44,333 nt of DNA from Alteribacillus persepolensis (lineage in GTDB: Bacteria > Bacillota > Bacilli > Bacillales > Marinococcaceae): contig NZ_FNDK01000023.1 of NCBI RefSeq assembly GCF_900099605.1, positions 1 to 44,333 of the forward strand, in the 5' to 3' direction. The position numbers were made by a program, and so were the translations under genes. This document shows, piece by piece, positions 21,195-30,486 of this stretch. Each line of letters starts with the position of its first letter. The stretch's first letter is position 1. The notes under the pieces were generated by a model. The model was not told the origin of the DNA. It searched no databases and saw only the letters and a list, made by a program, of their open reading frames with translations.

Positions 21195-21334
21195 AAGAAG
21201 GTACGGGCGGAATCATCAAAGGTGAGGAAGTGGACTTTTATAAGATGGCGGCATTTTATGAAGTGATCCAAAAGGAAGAAAAAATGAGAATCAGAGATGA
21301 AATGAACAGGTTCGAAAGGGTGCACGGAAGATGA
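21158..21334 (+). CDS. hypothetical helical protein (58 aa)
   Basis: GTG start after AAAAGGGGAAATACC. VDRLFQKYKRKIEEGTGG then charged helix. Overlaps neighbours by 37 and 4 bases. No family recognised. Confidence 0.5.
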   Translation: MDRLFQKYKRKIEEGTGGIIKGEEVDFYKMAAFYEVIQKEEKMRIRDEMNRFERVHGR

Positions 21335-21564
21335 GAAGGTATCGAAGCCCAAAGAGGACGAAGGAACAACAGGAGATGCTTGAGCTTGTCGAAGAATTGT
21401 TGGAAGAAGTAAAGAGCGGCAACGTGGAGTCTGTTGTATATTCTAAGACAGACCGTGACGGAAGAATCGAGACAGGCTGGTCAACAGAGATAAGCGGAAA
21501 TGAAATACTAGGCATGATGGAGATAGGCAAGCAGCGTGTGATTGAAACAATGAGGGAGGAATGA
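21331..21564 (+). CDS. hypothetical protein (77 aa)
   Basis: MRRYRSPKRTKEQQEMLELV, helix followed by strands. Site GAAAGGGTGCACGGAAG. Directly precedes the small terminase gene. Unknown. Confidence 0.6.
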   Translation: MRRYRSPKRTKEQQEMLELVEELLEEVKSGNVESVVYSKTDRDGRIETGWSTEISGNEILGMMEIGKQRVIETMREE

Positions 21565-21578
21565 GGAAGTGATGTGAC

Positions 21579-22013
21579 ATGGCTACAGGGAAATATAAAG
21601 AATGGATTACAGAAGAAGGCCTACTCCTTATTGAAGGATGGGCTAGAGATGGGCTGACAGATGAACAAATCGCTCACAACATGGGCGTTGGTTACTCTAC
21701 GTTGCAGACATGGAAAAACAAATATCAAGACATTCGAGACTCCTTAAAAAAAGGAAAAGAAGTCGTTGACCGCCAAGTGGAAAATGCTCTGCTTAAATCG
21801 GCGCTAGGATATCACTACCAAGAAGAGGCTGTGACCAACAAAGGTGATGTGGTGACGATAACGAAATATGAGAAGCCGAACACGACCGCCGCTATTTTTT
21901 GGTTGAAGAACAGAAAACCTTCTGACTGGCGAGATAAGCAGGAAATAAAACATGATGGTGACATGGGATTGAATATAGAAATAGATTACGGTGAAAATGA
22001 TGAGAGCGGTTAG
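21579..22013 (+). CDS. terS: terminase small subunit
   Basis: Recognises the packaging site and loads the large subunit. 144 residues with an N-terminal helix-turn-helix (GLTDEQIAHNMGVGYSTLQ), a central segment (ALLKSALGYHYQEEAVTNKG) found in small terminases of Bacillus phages, and KNRKPSDWRDKQE. It overlaps the large subunit gene by 17 bases, the usual pairing. Confidence 0.9.
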   Translation: MATGKYKEWITEEGLLLIEGWARDGLTDEQIAHNMGVGYSTLQTWKNKYQDIRDSLKKGKEVVDRQVENALLKSALGYHYQEEAVTNKGDVVTITKYEKPNTTAAIFWLKNRKPSDWRDKQEIKHDGDMGLNIEIDYGENDESG

Positions 22014-23262
22014 AGTGCCTTTCAATCGACATTTCAAAGATGCTAATGCCACGAAGAAGAGATATCGCATCATGAAAGGTTCTGCTGGTAGTGGGAAGTC
22101 GGTTAATGTGGCGCAAGATTATATCTTGAAGTTGTCTGACCCTAGATATAAAGGGGCGAACTTGTTATGTGTCCGTAAAGTAGATGTATCAAACCGTCAT
22201 TCTACTTTTTCGGAATTGAAAGGGGCTATCATCCGAACGTTCGGTGTGGATTATGAGAAGTATTGGAAGATAAATGAAAGCACCATGACCATACAAAGTC
22301 TCGCTACTGGAAATTCTGTCATTTTCCGAGGGGTACAACATGAAAAAGACAGAGAAAAACTGAAATCCATCACATTTGAACAAGGGAAACTCACTTGGAT
22401 ATGGATTGAGGAAGCCACAGAGTTATATGAAAGTGATGTCGATATATTAGATGACCGTTTGCGCGGGGTGTTGGATAATCCGAATTTGTATTATCAAATC
22501 ACCATGACATTTAACCCTGTATCAGCCCAACACTGGATTAAAAAGAAGTATTTCGATTATCAAGATAACGATATCTTTACGCACCATTCCACGTATTTGA
22601 AGAATCGTTTTATAGACGAAGCGTATCACAGGCGTATGATGCGACGAAAAGAACAAGATCCTGACGGTTATAAAATATATGGCCTAGGTGAGTGGGGAGA
22701 AGTTGGCGGACTCATTCTTTCCAATTACAAAGTGAAGGAATTCGACACAAGTGAATCCATGTTTGATACTGTAATTAATACCCAAGACTTCGGTTTCAAC
22801 CACGCCAACGCCATTCTTACTATAGGATATAAGGATGGTGTCTTTTATATTTGTGATGAAATTTACGTCCATGAGAAAGATACAGATGAAATTATAGATA
22901 TAGCAAACAACAAAGGATTGAGTAAACGTCTGCAAATGCCGTGTGATTCCGCAGAGCCGGACAGGATTAAAATGTGGAAGAAGGCAGGATATAGAGCGTA
23001 TGGCGTAAAGAAAGGGCAGGGTAGTGTGCAAGCTCAAATTGACTGGTTGAAACAAAGGGAAATAATCATCCATCCTAGGTGTGTGAACACCATTAAAGAA
23101 ATCCAACAATGGAAATGGCAAAAGGATGAAAAACTCAACATTTACCTAGATGAACCAGTAAATATTTTTGATGATGCAATGGCTGCCCTTAGATACGGTG
23201 CGGCGCATTTCATGAGACAAAATAAGATGAAAACACGAAGCAAGACAGCATTTGGACTGTAA
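21997..23262 (+). CDS. terL: terminase large subunit (PBSX/Terminase_3 type)
   Basis: Packaging ATPase and nuclease. About 421 residues with Walker A GSAGSGKS (28-35), Walker B LTWIWIEE (132-139), coupling motif TMTFNP (169-174), and RNase-H-like nuclease residues in NTQDFGFNH (Asp264), PCDSAEPD (Asp317) and FDDAMAALRYG (about 392). Combined with the SPP1-type portal this suggests headful packaging. ATG 21997 is preferred; GTG 21991 is also possible. Confidence 0.95.
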   Translation: MMRAVRVPFNRHFKDANATKKRYRIMKGSAGSGKSVNVAQDYILKLSDPRYKGANLLCVRKVDVSNRHSTFSELKGAIIRTFGVDYEKYWKINESTMTIQSLATGNSVIFRGVQHEKDREKLKSITFEQGKLTWIWIEEATELYESDVDILDDRLRGVLDNPNLYYQITMTFNPVSAQHWIKKKYFDYQDNDIFTHHSTYLKNRFIDEAYHRRMMRRKEQDPDGYKIYGLGEWGEVGGLILSNYKVKEFDTSESMFDTVINTQDFGFNHANAILTIGYKDGVFYICDEIYVHEKDTDEIIDIANNKGLSKRLQMPCDSAEPDRIKMWKKAGYRAYGVKKGQGSVQAQIDWLKQREIIIHPRCVNTIKEIQQWKWQKDEKLNIYLDEPVNIFDDAMAALRYGAAHFMRQNKMKTRSKTAFGL

Positions 23263-23274
23263 GGAGGTGGACAG

Positions 23275-24642
23275 ATGCACATACGATTGAATGAACAAGA
23301 GGTTACACCGAAGCTGATAGAAGCCCTGGTGGACAAAGACCGAGTGAGTCAGCTACCAAAAGACGAGAAGAACAGAGATTACTACGAAGGCGACCATGAC
23401 ATAAAGAATCGTACCTTTGACGATAAGACGAAGCCGAACAACAAGATTGTGACCAACTTCTGCAAATACATCACCGACATTTACACCGGGTATTTTATCG
23501 GTGAGCCGATTAGCTACTCATCCGAGAATGAAGAATACATGGAACGGCTACAAGAAATCTTTGACGACAATGACGAACAGAATGTCAATGCGCGACTAGC
23601 GAAATATGCCAGTATCTACAACCGTGCGGCTGAAATTGTTTATGCCGAAAATGAAGAAGGCATGAACGAACGGGGAGAGCGCACCAATCAACTGAATATT
23701 AAATTTGACGTGCTGAACCCAGAGGAACAGCGCGTCATTTTTGTGTATGACACGTCGATTGATGCCAATTTGTTCATGGCTATCCGTTGGTTTGACCATG
23801 AGGATGTGCTGACGAGACAGCGAGAAACGCATGCGTACGTGTACACCGATACTCAGATATTTCATTTCATCAACAGGCAGAATGGATACGAATTGCAGGA
23901 TGAACGTCCGCACTATTTCGGTGAAGTGCCAATCAATCCGTACTACAACAAAGGAGAGGACAGCAAAGGGGATTTTGAGGATATTATCACCTTGAACGAT
24001 GCGTATAACTTGCTGCAGTCGGATGATATCAATGAAAGTAACTACTCGAATGACGCGTATCTTGTACTGATTGGCATGACAGCCGACGATGAGGACGTAC
24101 GAGAGATGAAGGAACGCCGCGTCATTGAGCTGTCCGAAGGTGAAGGGGCAGACGTTCGTTGGTTGACCAAAGACATCAATGATGCATGGAAAGAGAATCT
24201 GAAAACAAGGTTACAGCGTGACATTCACAAGGTATCAGCCGCCCCTGATTTGTCTGATGAGAATTTCGGCGGCAATAGCACAGGCGTTGCGATAGAGTAT
24301 AAGCTGAAAGCCTTTGAAGATAACCGCGCGGCAAAAGAGCGTAGCTTCAAGAAGTCGCTGTATCGGCGTATTCGATTAATCAGCAATGTATTGAACGTAC
24401 AAGGGAACAACTTCGACCCTGCTGATATTCAAATTAAATTCAGCAAGAACTTGCCACAAGATGATGCGGCAATGGTCAATCAAGCAACGCAACTGTTAGG
24501 CACACGCCTAGTCAGTCGTAAGACATTGCGATCATTCATCCCTTGGGTAGAAGATCCGGCGAAAGAAGAAGAACGCCTGGAATCAGAGGAAGATGAATAC
24601 ACCATCCAAGACGCGATAGAGGAAGAAGAAAATGAGCAGTAG
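23275..24642 (+). CDS. portal protein, SPP1 Gp6-like
   Basis: 455 residues forming the dodecameric ring at the packaging vertex. Hallmarks include VTNFCKYITDIYTGYFIGEP, PEEQRVIFVYD and the downstream NFGGNSTGVAIEYKLKAFED. The acidic C-terminus is typical. Strong site AAGGAGGTGGACAG. It overlaps the minor head gene by 11 bases. Confidence 0.95.
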   Translation: MHIRLNEQEVTPKLIEALVDKDRVSQLPKDEKNRDYYEGDHDIKNRTFDDKTKPNNKIVTNFCKYITDIYTGYFIGEPISYSSENEEYMERLQEIFDDNDEQNVNARLAKYASIYNRAAEIVYAENEEGMNERGERTNQLNIKFDVLNPEEQRVIFVYDTSIDANLFMAIRWFDHEDVLTRQRETHAYVYTDTQIFHFINRQNGYELQDERPHYFGEVPINPYYNKGEDSKGDFEDIITLNDAYNLLQSDDINESNYSNDAYLVLIGMTADDEDVREMKERRVIELSEGEGADVRWLTKDINDAWKENLKTRLQRDIHKVSAAPDLSDENFGGNSTGVAIEYKLKAFEDNRAAKERSFKKSLYRRIRLISNVLNVQGNNFDPADIQIKFSKNLPQDDAAMVNQATQLLGTRLVSRKTLRSFIPWVEDPAKEEERLESEEDEYTIQDAIEEEENEQ

Positions 24643-25528
24643 GTTTCAAGACATGAAAGAACGCTTAGAACAGCTCACAGACAGCAAAGAAAGGGAAGTG
24701 GCACGGCGATATGCGCGGTTGCTTCGTGACATCCAACAGCTCATATCCAAGCGATTTGAGAAGTACGAGAAGGACGGACAGCTCACATACGAAGAAATGG
24801 TGAAGTATGACCGGCTGAAAAAGCTGCAAGATGAGATTGTGAAAGTGGTCAATGCTCAAGAAACCGGCATGCGAAATGTAATATACGCTCATTTGAGCGA
24901 TCAATACAAAGAAGCGTATTATCGCACTGGTCATATTTTCGAGACAGAAGCACTGGCCATGCTCGGATATTCGGCTGTGAAAGATGAAGTTGTCGATGAA
25001 ATCATCAATACGGATTTCACAGGACTCACATTGAATGAGCGTTTGTCGCGTCGTCGTGGGGAATTAATCATGAACATGCGCGAGACCATCACACGAGGAT
25101 TGCGAGAAGGGCAGACATACCGCAGCATGAGCCGATTGATACAAGATGAATTGGAAATTGACCGTTCTAAGGCACAGCGAATTGTGCGGACGGAGTCGCA
25201 CCGTGTGAGAGAATCGGCGTCATTAGAAAGTGCCAAGCATGCACAGAAAAAGGGTATCGTCATGATGAAAACATGGAATACGGTCAGTGATTCTCGTGTC
25301 AGAGACAGTCATGACGATTTGGGTGGAAAGAAAGTCGAAAAAGTAGACGGAACGTTCAATGTAGGTGGAATGGAAGCAGAAATGCCGAGTGATGCAAGTT
25401 TACCTGCCAGCGAAAGTATCAATTGCAGGTGCTTCATTACTTACGAAATACAGCGAGTCGAAAAACCACAGCATGATGAATTAGCGGATTTATCTTATGA
25501 CGAATGGAGAGCAGAGCGCTTAGGATAG
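24632..25528 (+). CDS. minor head protein, SPP1 gp7 / Mu gpF-like
   Basis: 298 residues. Helical N-terminal part, then the conserved block RIVRTESHRVRESASLESAKHA (in part) and KTWNTVSDSRVRDSHDDLGG, ending near SESINCRCFITYE. The family sits with the portal and is thought to act on genome ejection or head assembly. An intrinsic terminator overlaps its last codons. Confidence 0.93.
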   Translation: MSSRFQDMKERLEQLTDSKEREVARRYARLLRDIQQLISKRFEKYEKDGQLTYEEMVKYDRLKKLQDEIVKVVNAQETGMRNVIYAHLSDQYKEAYYRTGHIFETEALAMLGYSAVKDEVVDEIINTDFTGLTLNERLSRRRGELIMNMRETITRGLREGQTYRSMSRLIQDELEIDRSKAQRIVRTESHRVRESASLESAKHAQKKGIVMMKTWNTVSDSRVRDSHDDLGGKKVEKVDGTFNVGGMEAEMPSDASLPASESINCRCFITYEIQRVEKPQHDELADLSYDEWRAERLG

Positions 25529-25540
25529 CGTTCTTTTTTT
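25514..25540 (+). terminator. intrinsic terminator overlapping the minor head gene end
   Basis: GAGCGCT-taggat-AGCGTTC (7 pairs, one G-T) followed by seven T. The stop codon TAG (25526-25528) is inside the hairpin. An internal terminator in the head operon implies readthrough control or a separate promoter for the scaffold and capsid genes. Confidence 0.8.
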
Positions 25541-25542
25541 AT

Positions 25543-25655
25543 TGTCCTAAGCAAGACGGTAAAAGGCTTATGCTGAATATCCGGGGCAAGCGCAACGGAT
25601 AGGCGGCGTTACTATTATTTGAACTCATGGCGAGAACATGAGGGCAAGGAGGACA
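25543..25655 (+). promoter_or_regulatory. possible structured mRNA leader of the scaffold gene
   Basis: TGTCCT (25543-25548) can pair with AGGACA (25650-25655), which includes part of the GGAGG ribosome site. Inside are hairpins AAGC/GCTT (25549-25569), TATCCG/CGGATA (25578-25601) and CTCATG/CATGAG (25624-25642). GGGCAAG occurs at 25584 and 25642. No open frame fills this 131-base gap. The structure is my hand prediction. Confidence 0.45.
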
Positions 25656-25659
25656 CACG

Positions 25660-26250
25660 ATGTTAAAGCTGAACTTGCAATATTTCGCTGAAGAAGGCGA
25701 AGGAAATACAGATAACCAACAAGACGAAGGTAACCAAGAAGGCGGCGATGACAACAGCATTACGCTTTCTAAAGAGGAATTGGAGAAAGAGAAGCAACGC
25801 GAAGCAGACCGCCGCGTGCAGCAGGCGTTGGAGAAAGAGCGGCAAAAGTTGAAAGAGCAAATGCAGCAAGAAATCGAGCGCGAAAGACGCGAGGCCGAAG
25901 AATTGGCGAAGCTTAGCGAAAAAGAACGCCAGCAAAAAGAATTTGAACAGCAGCAACAAAAGTTTGAAGAAGAAAAGAAAAAATTCTATCGTGAGCGACT
26001 CAAATTGCAAGCGGAACAGGATTTACATGAGCGTCAACTCCCTACATCCATCGCACCGTATCTTTTGGCGGATGATGCTGAAAAGACATTGGAAGTCATC
26101 AAAGAAGTGGAAGTGAAATGGAAAGAAGCACTGGAGGATGAAGTAAAAAAACGACTTGCGACAGATAAACCAAACGTTGGAAGTACGAAAATGAAGGGTG
26201 CGACCAGCAGTTTGGCGGAATTGGCGAAAGAAGCGAATATTAGAAAATAA
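25660..26250 (+). CDS. capsid scaffolding protein (GP20/DUF4355-like)
   Basis: 196 residues. MLKLNLQYFAE is the typical start of scaffolds in this group; residues 40-140 form a very long coiled coil (EKERQKLKEQMQQEIERERR, then Gln/Lys/Glu-rich), and the C-terminus (DKPNVGSTKMKG) is where scaffolds usually contact the capsid protein. Directly upstream of the major capsid gene. Site AAGGAGGACACACG lies in the possible leader hairpin. Confidence 0.9.
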   Translation: MLKLNLQYFAEEGEGNTDNQQDEGNQEGGDDNSITLSKEELEKEKQREADRRVQQALEKERQKLKEQMQQEIERERREAEELAKLSEKERQQKEFEQQQQKFEEEKKKFYRERLKLQAEQDLHERQLPTSIAPYLLADDAEKTLEVIKEVEVKWKEALEDEVKKRLATDKPNVGSTKMKGATSSLAELAKEANIRK

Positions 26251-26263
26251 GGAGAGATAAAAT

Positions 26264-27181
26264 ATGCCAACATTTAATCCAGATAACGTATTGATGCAAG
26301 ATGCTCGTACAGGTGAAATCCCGGCAGAACAAGGAACGCTCGTGATGAAGGAATTTATGACAAATTCTGTCACGGCGCAATTGGCGCAATATGAAGAAAT
26401 GAACGCGCCGAAAAAAGAGTTCACCTATTTAGCAGATGGTCCCGGAGCTTACTGGGTAGGAGAAGGTGAGCGTATTGAAACAAGCAAAGCTACATGGATG
26501 AGTGCCGAAATGGAAGCAAAAAAACTAGGTGTCATTCTCCCTGTAACAAAAGAATTTTTGAATTACACTGTATCAGACTTCTTTAATCAAATGCGCCCTG
26601 CTATTGCAGAAGCGTTTTATACGAAGTTTGATCAAGCAGCTCTGTTTGGAAATGAAAGCCCGTATGCTGCTGGCACATCTGTATGGGAGAATATCAACAC
26701 TAGCGGCAACACAGTAGAATTAGGAACAAACGCCAACCTTTATCTTGATTTAAATGACCTTGCCGGACTTATCGAAGACGGAGATAATGACCCGAACGGT
26801 TTTACAACGACCCGTCGTTTCAGAAAAAACCTTCGTGGCGCGGTAGATGCTCAAAATAACCCTATTTTCAACGAAACAACACAAGGCGAACCACCTAATT
26901 TGCTTGGACTGTCTGTTGGATATGTGGACGGAAAAGCATGGGATTACGACAAGGCGCACATTTTAACAGGGGATTGGCAGTATGCGCGTTATGGTATCTT
27001 GCAAGATATCGAGTATGCTATCAGTGAAGATGCAACAATCACCACCATTACAGACGAGAACGGCGACCCTGTGAATTTGTTCGAACGTGATATGTTTGCG
27101 CTTCGTGCGACTATGCATATCGGTTTCATGACGCTCAAAGAAGATGCATTTGGCGCTCTCATCCCTGTTCCAGAAGTGTAA
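26264..27181 (+). CDS. major capsid protein (HK97 fold)
   Basis: 305 residues. It shows the order of HK97-type capsid proteins: N-arm, E-loop region with GAYWVGEGERIETSKATW, P-domain spine helix (LNYTVSDFFNQMRPAIAEAF) and a late strand block (FALRATMHIGFMTLKEDAFG). No separate maturation protease or prohead cleavage region is seen, fitting use of a dedicated scaffold. Site AAGGAGAGATAAAAT. Confidence 0.95.
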   Translation: MPTFNPDNVLMQDARTGEIPAEQGTLVMKEFMTNSVTAQLAQYEEMNAPKKEFTYLADGPGAYWVGEGERIETSKATWMSAEMEAKKLGVILPVTKEFLNYTVSDFFNQMRPAIAEAFYTKFDQAALFGNESPYAAGTSVWENINTSGNTVELGTNANLYLDLNDLAGLIEDGDNDPNGFTTTRRFRKNLRGAVDAQNNPIFNETTQGEPPNLLGLSVGYVDGKAWDYDKAHILTGDWQYARYGILQDIEYAISEDATITTITDENGDPVNLFERDMFALRATMHIGFMTLKEDAFGALIPVPEV

Positions 27182-27194
27182 GGAGGGATAGTGT

Positions 27195-27449
27195 ATGAAA
27201 GCGACAAACGGTGAAAGAGTAATCAATGTTACAGAGAAGGCGTTCCATGTGTTGTATAAGGAACGTGGTTTCAGGAGGGTGGATGATGCCGAAACCGAGC
27301 AAAGGAACGAAGAAAGACAGGCGACTGAAACGAAACCGCAAGACATGACCGTTTCTGCATTGAAGGAGGAAGCCAAAGAGCGTGGCATTGAAGGCTATTC
27401 CTCCATGAAGAAAGACGAACTGCTCGAGGTGCTAGGATATGGCATTTAG
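27195..27449 (+). CDS. head-associated protein with HeH/Rho-N-like domain
   Basis: 84 residues. The C-terminal part (MTVSALKEEAKERGIEGYSS, then MKKDELLEVL) is a helix-extended-helix/Rho N-terminal-like fold, often found in small proteins next to major capsid genes. N-terminal region is strand-rich. Site AAGGAGGGATAGTGT. Role unknown. Confidence 0.75.
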   Translation: MKATNGERVINVTEKAFHVLYKERGFRRVDDAETEQRNEERQATETKPQDMTVSALKEEAKERGIEGYSSMKKDELLEVLGYGI

Positions 27450-27735
27450 AGATGATGTGTTAACGCTGGCCGGGGTGGAAGATTCCCCGGCTGTGCAATT
27501 GGAAATAGATGCAGCACTCGATTGGGCGAATGAGAAATGCAAAACCGAGTACACCGAGAGTGATGCACCTGCAGGATTTAAGAAGGCAATTGCCGTGTTG
27601 GTGCAATCATCCGAGCAAAGCCCGAATGTCACAAGCGAGAGCGTAGCAGGCGAGTTGTCGGTGTCATATAGCGAAGATTCCACAGCAACCGCCAAGCAGT
27701 ACCTTCGCCCGTACATGAAAGCGAGGTTTCTGTGA
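27439..27735 (+). CDS. head-tail connector (gp6/gp15-like)
   Basis: 98 residues, MAFRDDVLTLAGVEDSPAV with a helical bundle and WANEKCKTEY. Position after the capsid gene and size fit the connector that binds under the portal. Overlaps the upstream gene by 11 bases. Confidence 0.8.
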   Translation: MAFRDDVLTLAGVEDSPAVQLEIDAALDWANEKCKTEYTESDAPAGFKKAIAVLVQSSEQSPNVTSESVAGELSVSYSEDSTATAKQYLRPYMKARFL

Positions 27736-28235
27736 TGGCTGTACGCATCCGAGACAACAATAATATTCCCGAACTGATGAAGAACGTCAAGGATATGGGC
27801 AGCAGCACGATTGAAGCAGGCGTATTTGGTGGAGGCGAACAAGAAATGATTGCAGCAGTGCATGAATTTGGCGTGGACATTGAAGTCACTGACAAAATGC
27901 GCGCATACCTGCATCATATCGGCATCCACTTGAGAGAAGATACGACAGAAATCCATATTCCAGAGCGTTCGTTCATCAGAAGTGGATGGGATGAATCAGA
28001 AAAAGAAATCAATCGAAAAATACAAGACCTTCTCCCGGATGTGTTGGAATTAGGTACAGACGGCGAGACTTTCATGCAAATGCTAGGGCTTGAGATTGAA
28101 GGGAAGTTGAAAGAGCGACTTATTGAAGTGTCAGACCCTGCTTTGCATCCTGCTACCATTGAAAGGAAGAAATCAAGAAACCCACTCGTCGACACAGGCA
28201 GCCTAAACGATGCCATAACCAGTAGGGTGAGATAA
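27735..28235 (+). CDS. neck/tail-completion protein (HK97 gp10-like)
   Basis: 167 residues. EAGVFGGGEQEMIAAVHEFG and IPERSFIRSGWDE, with RNPLVDTGSLNDAITSRV at the end, are typical of gp10-like or virion morphogenesis proteins that join head and tail. ATG at 27735 overlaps the connector stop; GTG 27732 possible. Confidence 0.75.
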   Translation: MAVRIRDNNNIPELMKNVKDMGSSTIEAGVFGGGEQEMIAAVHEFGVDIEVTDKMRAYLHHIGIHLREDTTEIHIPERSFIRSGWDESEKEINRKIQDLLPDVLELGTDGETFMQMLGLEIEGKLKERLIEVSDPALHPATIERKKSRNPLVDTGSLNDAITSRVR

Positions 28236-28236
28236 C

Positions 28237-28590
28237 ATGTTCAACTTCAAGCGACAATTCAACCGATACGGACGCACTTTCACCGCCGTTGTCGAAGCAA
28301 CCGAGGGATATTATGACAGCGAAACAGGGGAATACGTACCGCCTGGCGAAGAAACCGAGGAAGCAATGACCGGCATTATCGCACAAATGAACAATGATGA
28401 GCTGCGATATGACGAAGGTGGAACTTACACTTTCGACGACAGGAAAATACTCATTGACACAGACAAATATACGCTAAAACGAGGGCAACAAGTCATCATT
28501 GAGGGTGATACCTACCAAGTAGACCAAATCGCTCCATATGGACTTTATTCGCACTTCATGAAGGCGTATGTGAAAAGGGTGTCTACATGA
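28237..28590 (+). CDS. head closure / stopper-like protein
   Basis: 117 residues, strand-rich (MFNFKRQFNRYGRTFTAVVE, then DKYTLKRGQQVIIEGDTYQV), fitting head-closure beta-barrel proteins. Assignment is by order and size, since the sequence motif is weak. Confidence 0.65.
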   Translation: MFNFKRQFNRYGRTFTAVVEATEGYYDSETGEYVPPGEETEEAMTGIIAQMNNDELRYDEGGTYTFDDRKILIDTDKYTLKRGQQVIIEGDTYQVDQIAPYGLYSHFMKAYVKRVST

Positions 28591-29087
28591 TAGATTACAA
28601 CCAAATAAAAGAAACATTACGCTCACAAATCTGGACGGATTTGGGGCGTTTTTTTGTGGATTTAGAAAACGGCGACCCACGACCAGACAATCAAGACAAT
28701 ATTGACACATTTATCAGTCACAAATTCACCACACCGTATGTCGAGCAGGCAGGTTATGAGACAAGCGAAAGCACAACACTGACTCGTGTGAATGTAGCGA
28801 CCATGACGCTGTCCTTGACCGTGTACAGCAGCGACAAAGGTACGGCATTGAATACGGCACATGAATTAAAGCGATGGTTTCGCTTTCATGGCTACGAGTA
28901 TTTGAAAGAGCATGACTTGATTGTACAAAGCATTGAGCCGATGCAAGACCGCACGACATTCCTTGAGACAGATTACGACCAAAGATGTGGCTTTGACGTG
29001 ATTCTTAGAACCACCGATGAAGCAACACGAAGCATTGAGATTATCGAACGTGCAGAAGTAAACGGCGACATTATAGGAGGAGAGTGA
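28587..29087 (+). CDS. tail terminator (neck gp12-like)
   Basis: 166 residues: MIDYNQIKETLRSQIW, then strand pairs with VNVATMTLSLTVYSSDKGTA and HELKRWFRFHG. The family terminates tail polymerisation in contractile-tailed phages of Firmicutes. It directly precedes the sheath gene. Site AAAAGGGTGTCTAC. Confidence 0.8.
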   Translation: MIDYNQIKETLRSQIWTDLGRFFVDLENGDPRPDNQDNIDTFISHKFTTPYVEQAGYETSESTTLTRVNVATMTLSLTVYSSDKGTALNTAHELKRWFRFHGYEYLKEHDLIVQSIEPMQDRTTFLETDYDQRCGFDVILRTTDEATRSIEIIERAEVNGDIIGGE

Positions 29088-29091
29088 GAAC

Positions 29092-30081
29092 ATGGCTATT
29101 AAAGATTGGCAGATAACGATTTCGAGGCAAACGCGAGCCATTTCACAAGCTGGATTTGGCAAAGTGCTCATTTTAGCGACAGACAGCGCTCATCCATTCA
29201 CGACATATACCGAGTTGGAGGATGTATCGGCTGACTTTGACGAAACAACCGAAGCCTATGCAATGGCAAATCGCATCCTAGGGCAGACGCCACGACCAAC
29301 AGAAATTGCCATCATGGGTGTGGAATATGACAACGCAGTGGATGAGCCGACAACGTTAGTGAGCGCGCTAAATGACACCAAAGAGGAATATTATTTCCTT
29401 ACTTGTCAAGAGCAAGGCTCGGCTGAAATCACGGCATTATCGGAATGGGTGGATGCGCAACAGAAGTTGTACGGTGTCAGCACCGATGATGAAACGGTGT
29501 TGGAAGGACTAGAAAGCGACCGCACCATTGTCATGGTACACAGTGACCCTACGAGCTACCCGTGCGAGGCATGGATTGGCAAATGTGCATCATTCGACCC
29601 CGGCTCTATCACATGGAATTATCAGCCATTAAATGGCCTTTCAGCAAGTGATGTAGACGAAGATGCTGTGAAAGAAGCAGGTGGAAACACCTACATTGAG
29701 CAGCATGGAAATCTGCACACGTATGACGGGCAGGTTACATCCGGGGAATGGATTGATGTGATGCGCTCACAAGATTTCTTGTACACGCGCATTGACGAAA
29801 GTGTATTCGGCACACTCTTGCGAGCGGACAAAGTACCATACACCAATGCAGGTATTGCCATGATTGAAGCGGCAATTGAAGCACCCATTATGGAAGCGGC
29901 ACAAAATGACATGATTGCAACGGATGAGGATGGACAATTCATGTATTCGGTTAACGCGCCGACACGAAGCGAGACAACAGCAAACGACCGCGCAGACCGT
30001 TTACTACCAAACATTCAAGCCAACGTGACATTGGCCGGTGCTGTACATGGCGGCGACATTGAAATAACAATCGAAGTGTAA
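29092..30081 (+). CDS. tail sheath protein (DUF3383)
   Basis: 329 residues. MAIKDWQITISRQTRAISQA is the typical DUF3383 start, followed by FGKVLILATDSAHPF and a later RSETTANDRADRLLPNIQA. It should form the contractile outer tail tube, marking this phage as a myovirus. Shorter than classical sheath proteins, as usual for DUF3383. Site AGGAGGAGAGTGAGAAC. Confidence 0.9.
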   Translation: MAIKDWQITISRQTRAISQAGFGKVLILATDSAHPFTTYTELEDVSADFDETTEAYAMANRILGQTPRPTEIAIMGVEYDNAVDEPTTLVSALNDTKEEYYFLTCQEQGSAEITALSEWVDAQQKLYGVSTDDETVLEGLESDRTIVMVHSDPTSYPCEAWIGKCASFDPGSITWNYQPLNGLSASDVDEDAVKEAGGNTYIEQHGNLHTYDGQVTSGEWIDVMRSQDFLYTRIDESVFGTLLRADKVPYTNAGIAMIEAAIEAPIMEAAQNDMIATDEDGQFMYSVNAPTRSETTANDRADRLLPNIQANVTLAGAVHGGDIEITIEV

Positions 30082-30093
30082 GGAGGATGACAC

Positions 30094-30483
30094 ATGAACT
30101 ACGATCCGAAAGATATAAACATTATCATTAATGGTAATTATGCGGTTGGACTAGGCGAGACAATGGTGTCATTTGAGAAATCAGAAGATACCGCATCGGT
30201 ATCATACGGCGCACAGGGAGATTACAGCGTGGCAGAAAGCCACAACACGCAAGGTGTTATCACTGTCACATTCCAGCACAATTCCCCGACATTGCAAAAC
30301 CTTCGCGCGTTGCACAACAGCCGCACGCATTTCCCTTGTTTCATCACGGATAAGAACGACGGCAACCAAGTGAAAGCAGGCGGCAGTGATTGCCGTATTC
30401 TCACATCACCGGGCGGCGAATTTGGGAACGAAATATCAGAAGTAGAAGCAGAAATCACTGTATTGGATTACAAGGAGGAATAA
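30094..30483 (+). CDS. tail tube protein (DUF3277-like)
   Basis: 129 residues, MNYDPKDINIIINGNYAVGL with VSYGAQGDYSVAESHNTQGV and SEVEAEITVLDYKEE, a beta-sandwich of the inner tail tube family. Paired with the sheath gene. Site AAGGAGGATGACAC. Confidence 0.88.
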   Translation: MNYDPKDINIIINGNYAVGLGETMVSFEKSEDTASVSYGAQGDYSVAESHNTQGVITVTFQHNSPTLQNLRALHNSRTHFPCFITDKNDGNQVKAGGSDCRILTSPGGEFGNEISEVEAEITVLDYKEE

Positions 30484-30486
30484 TAT

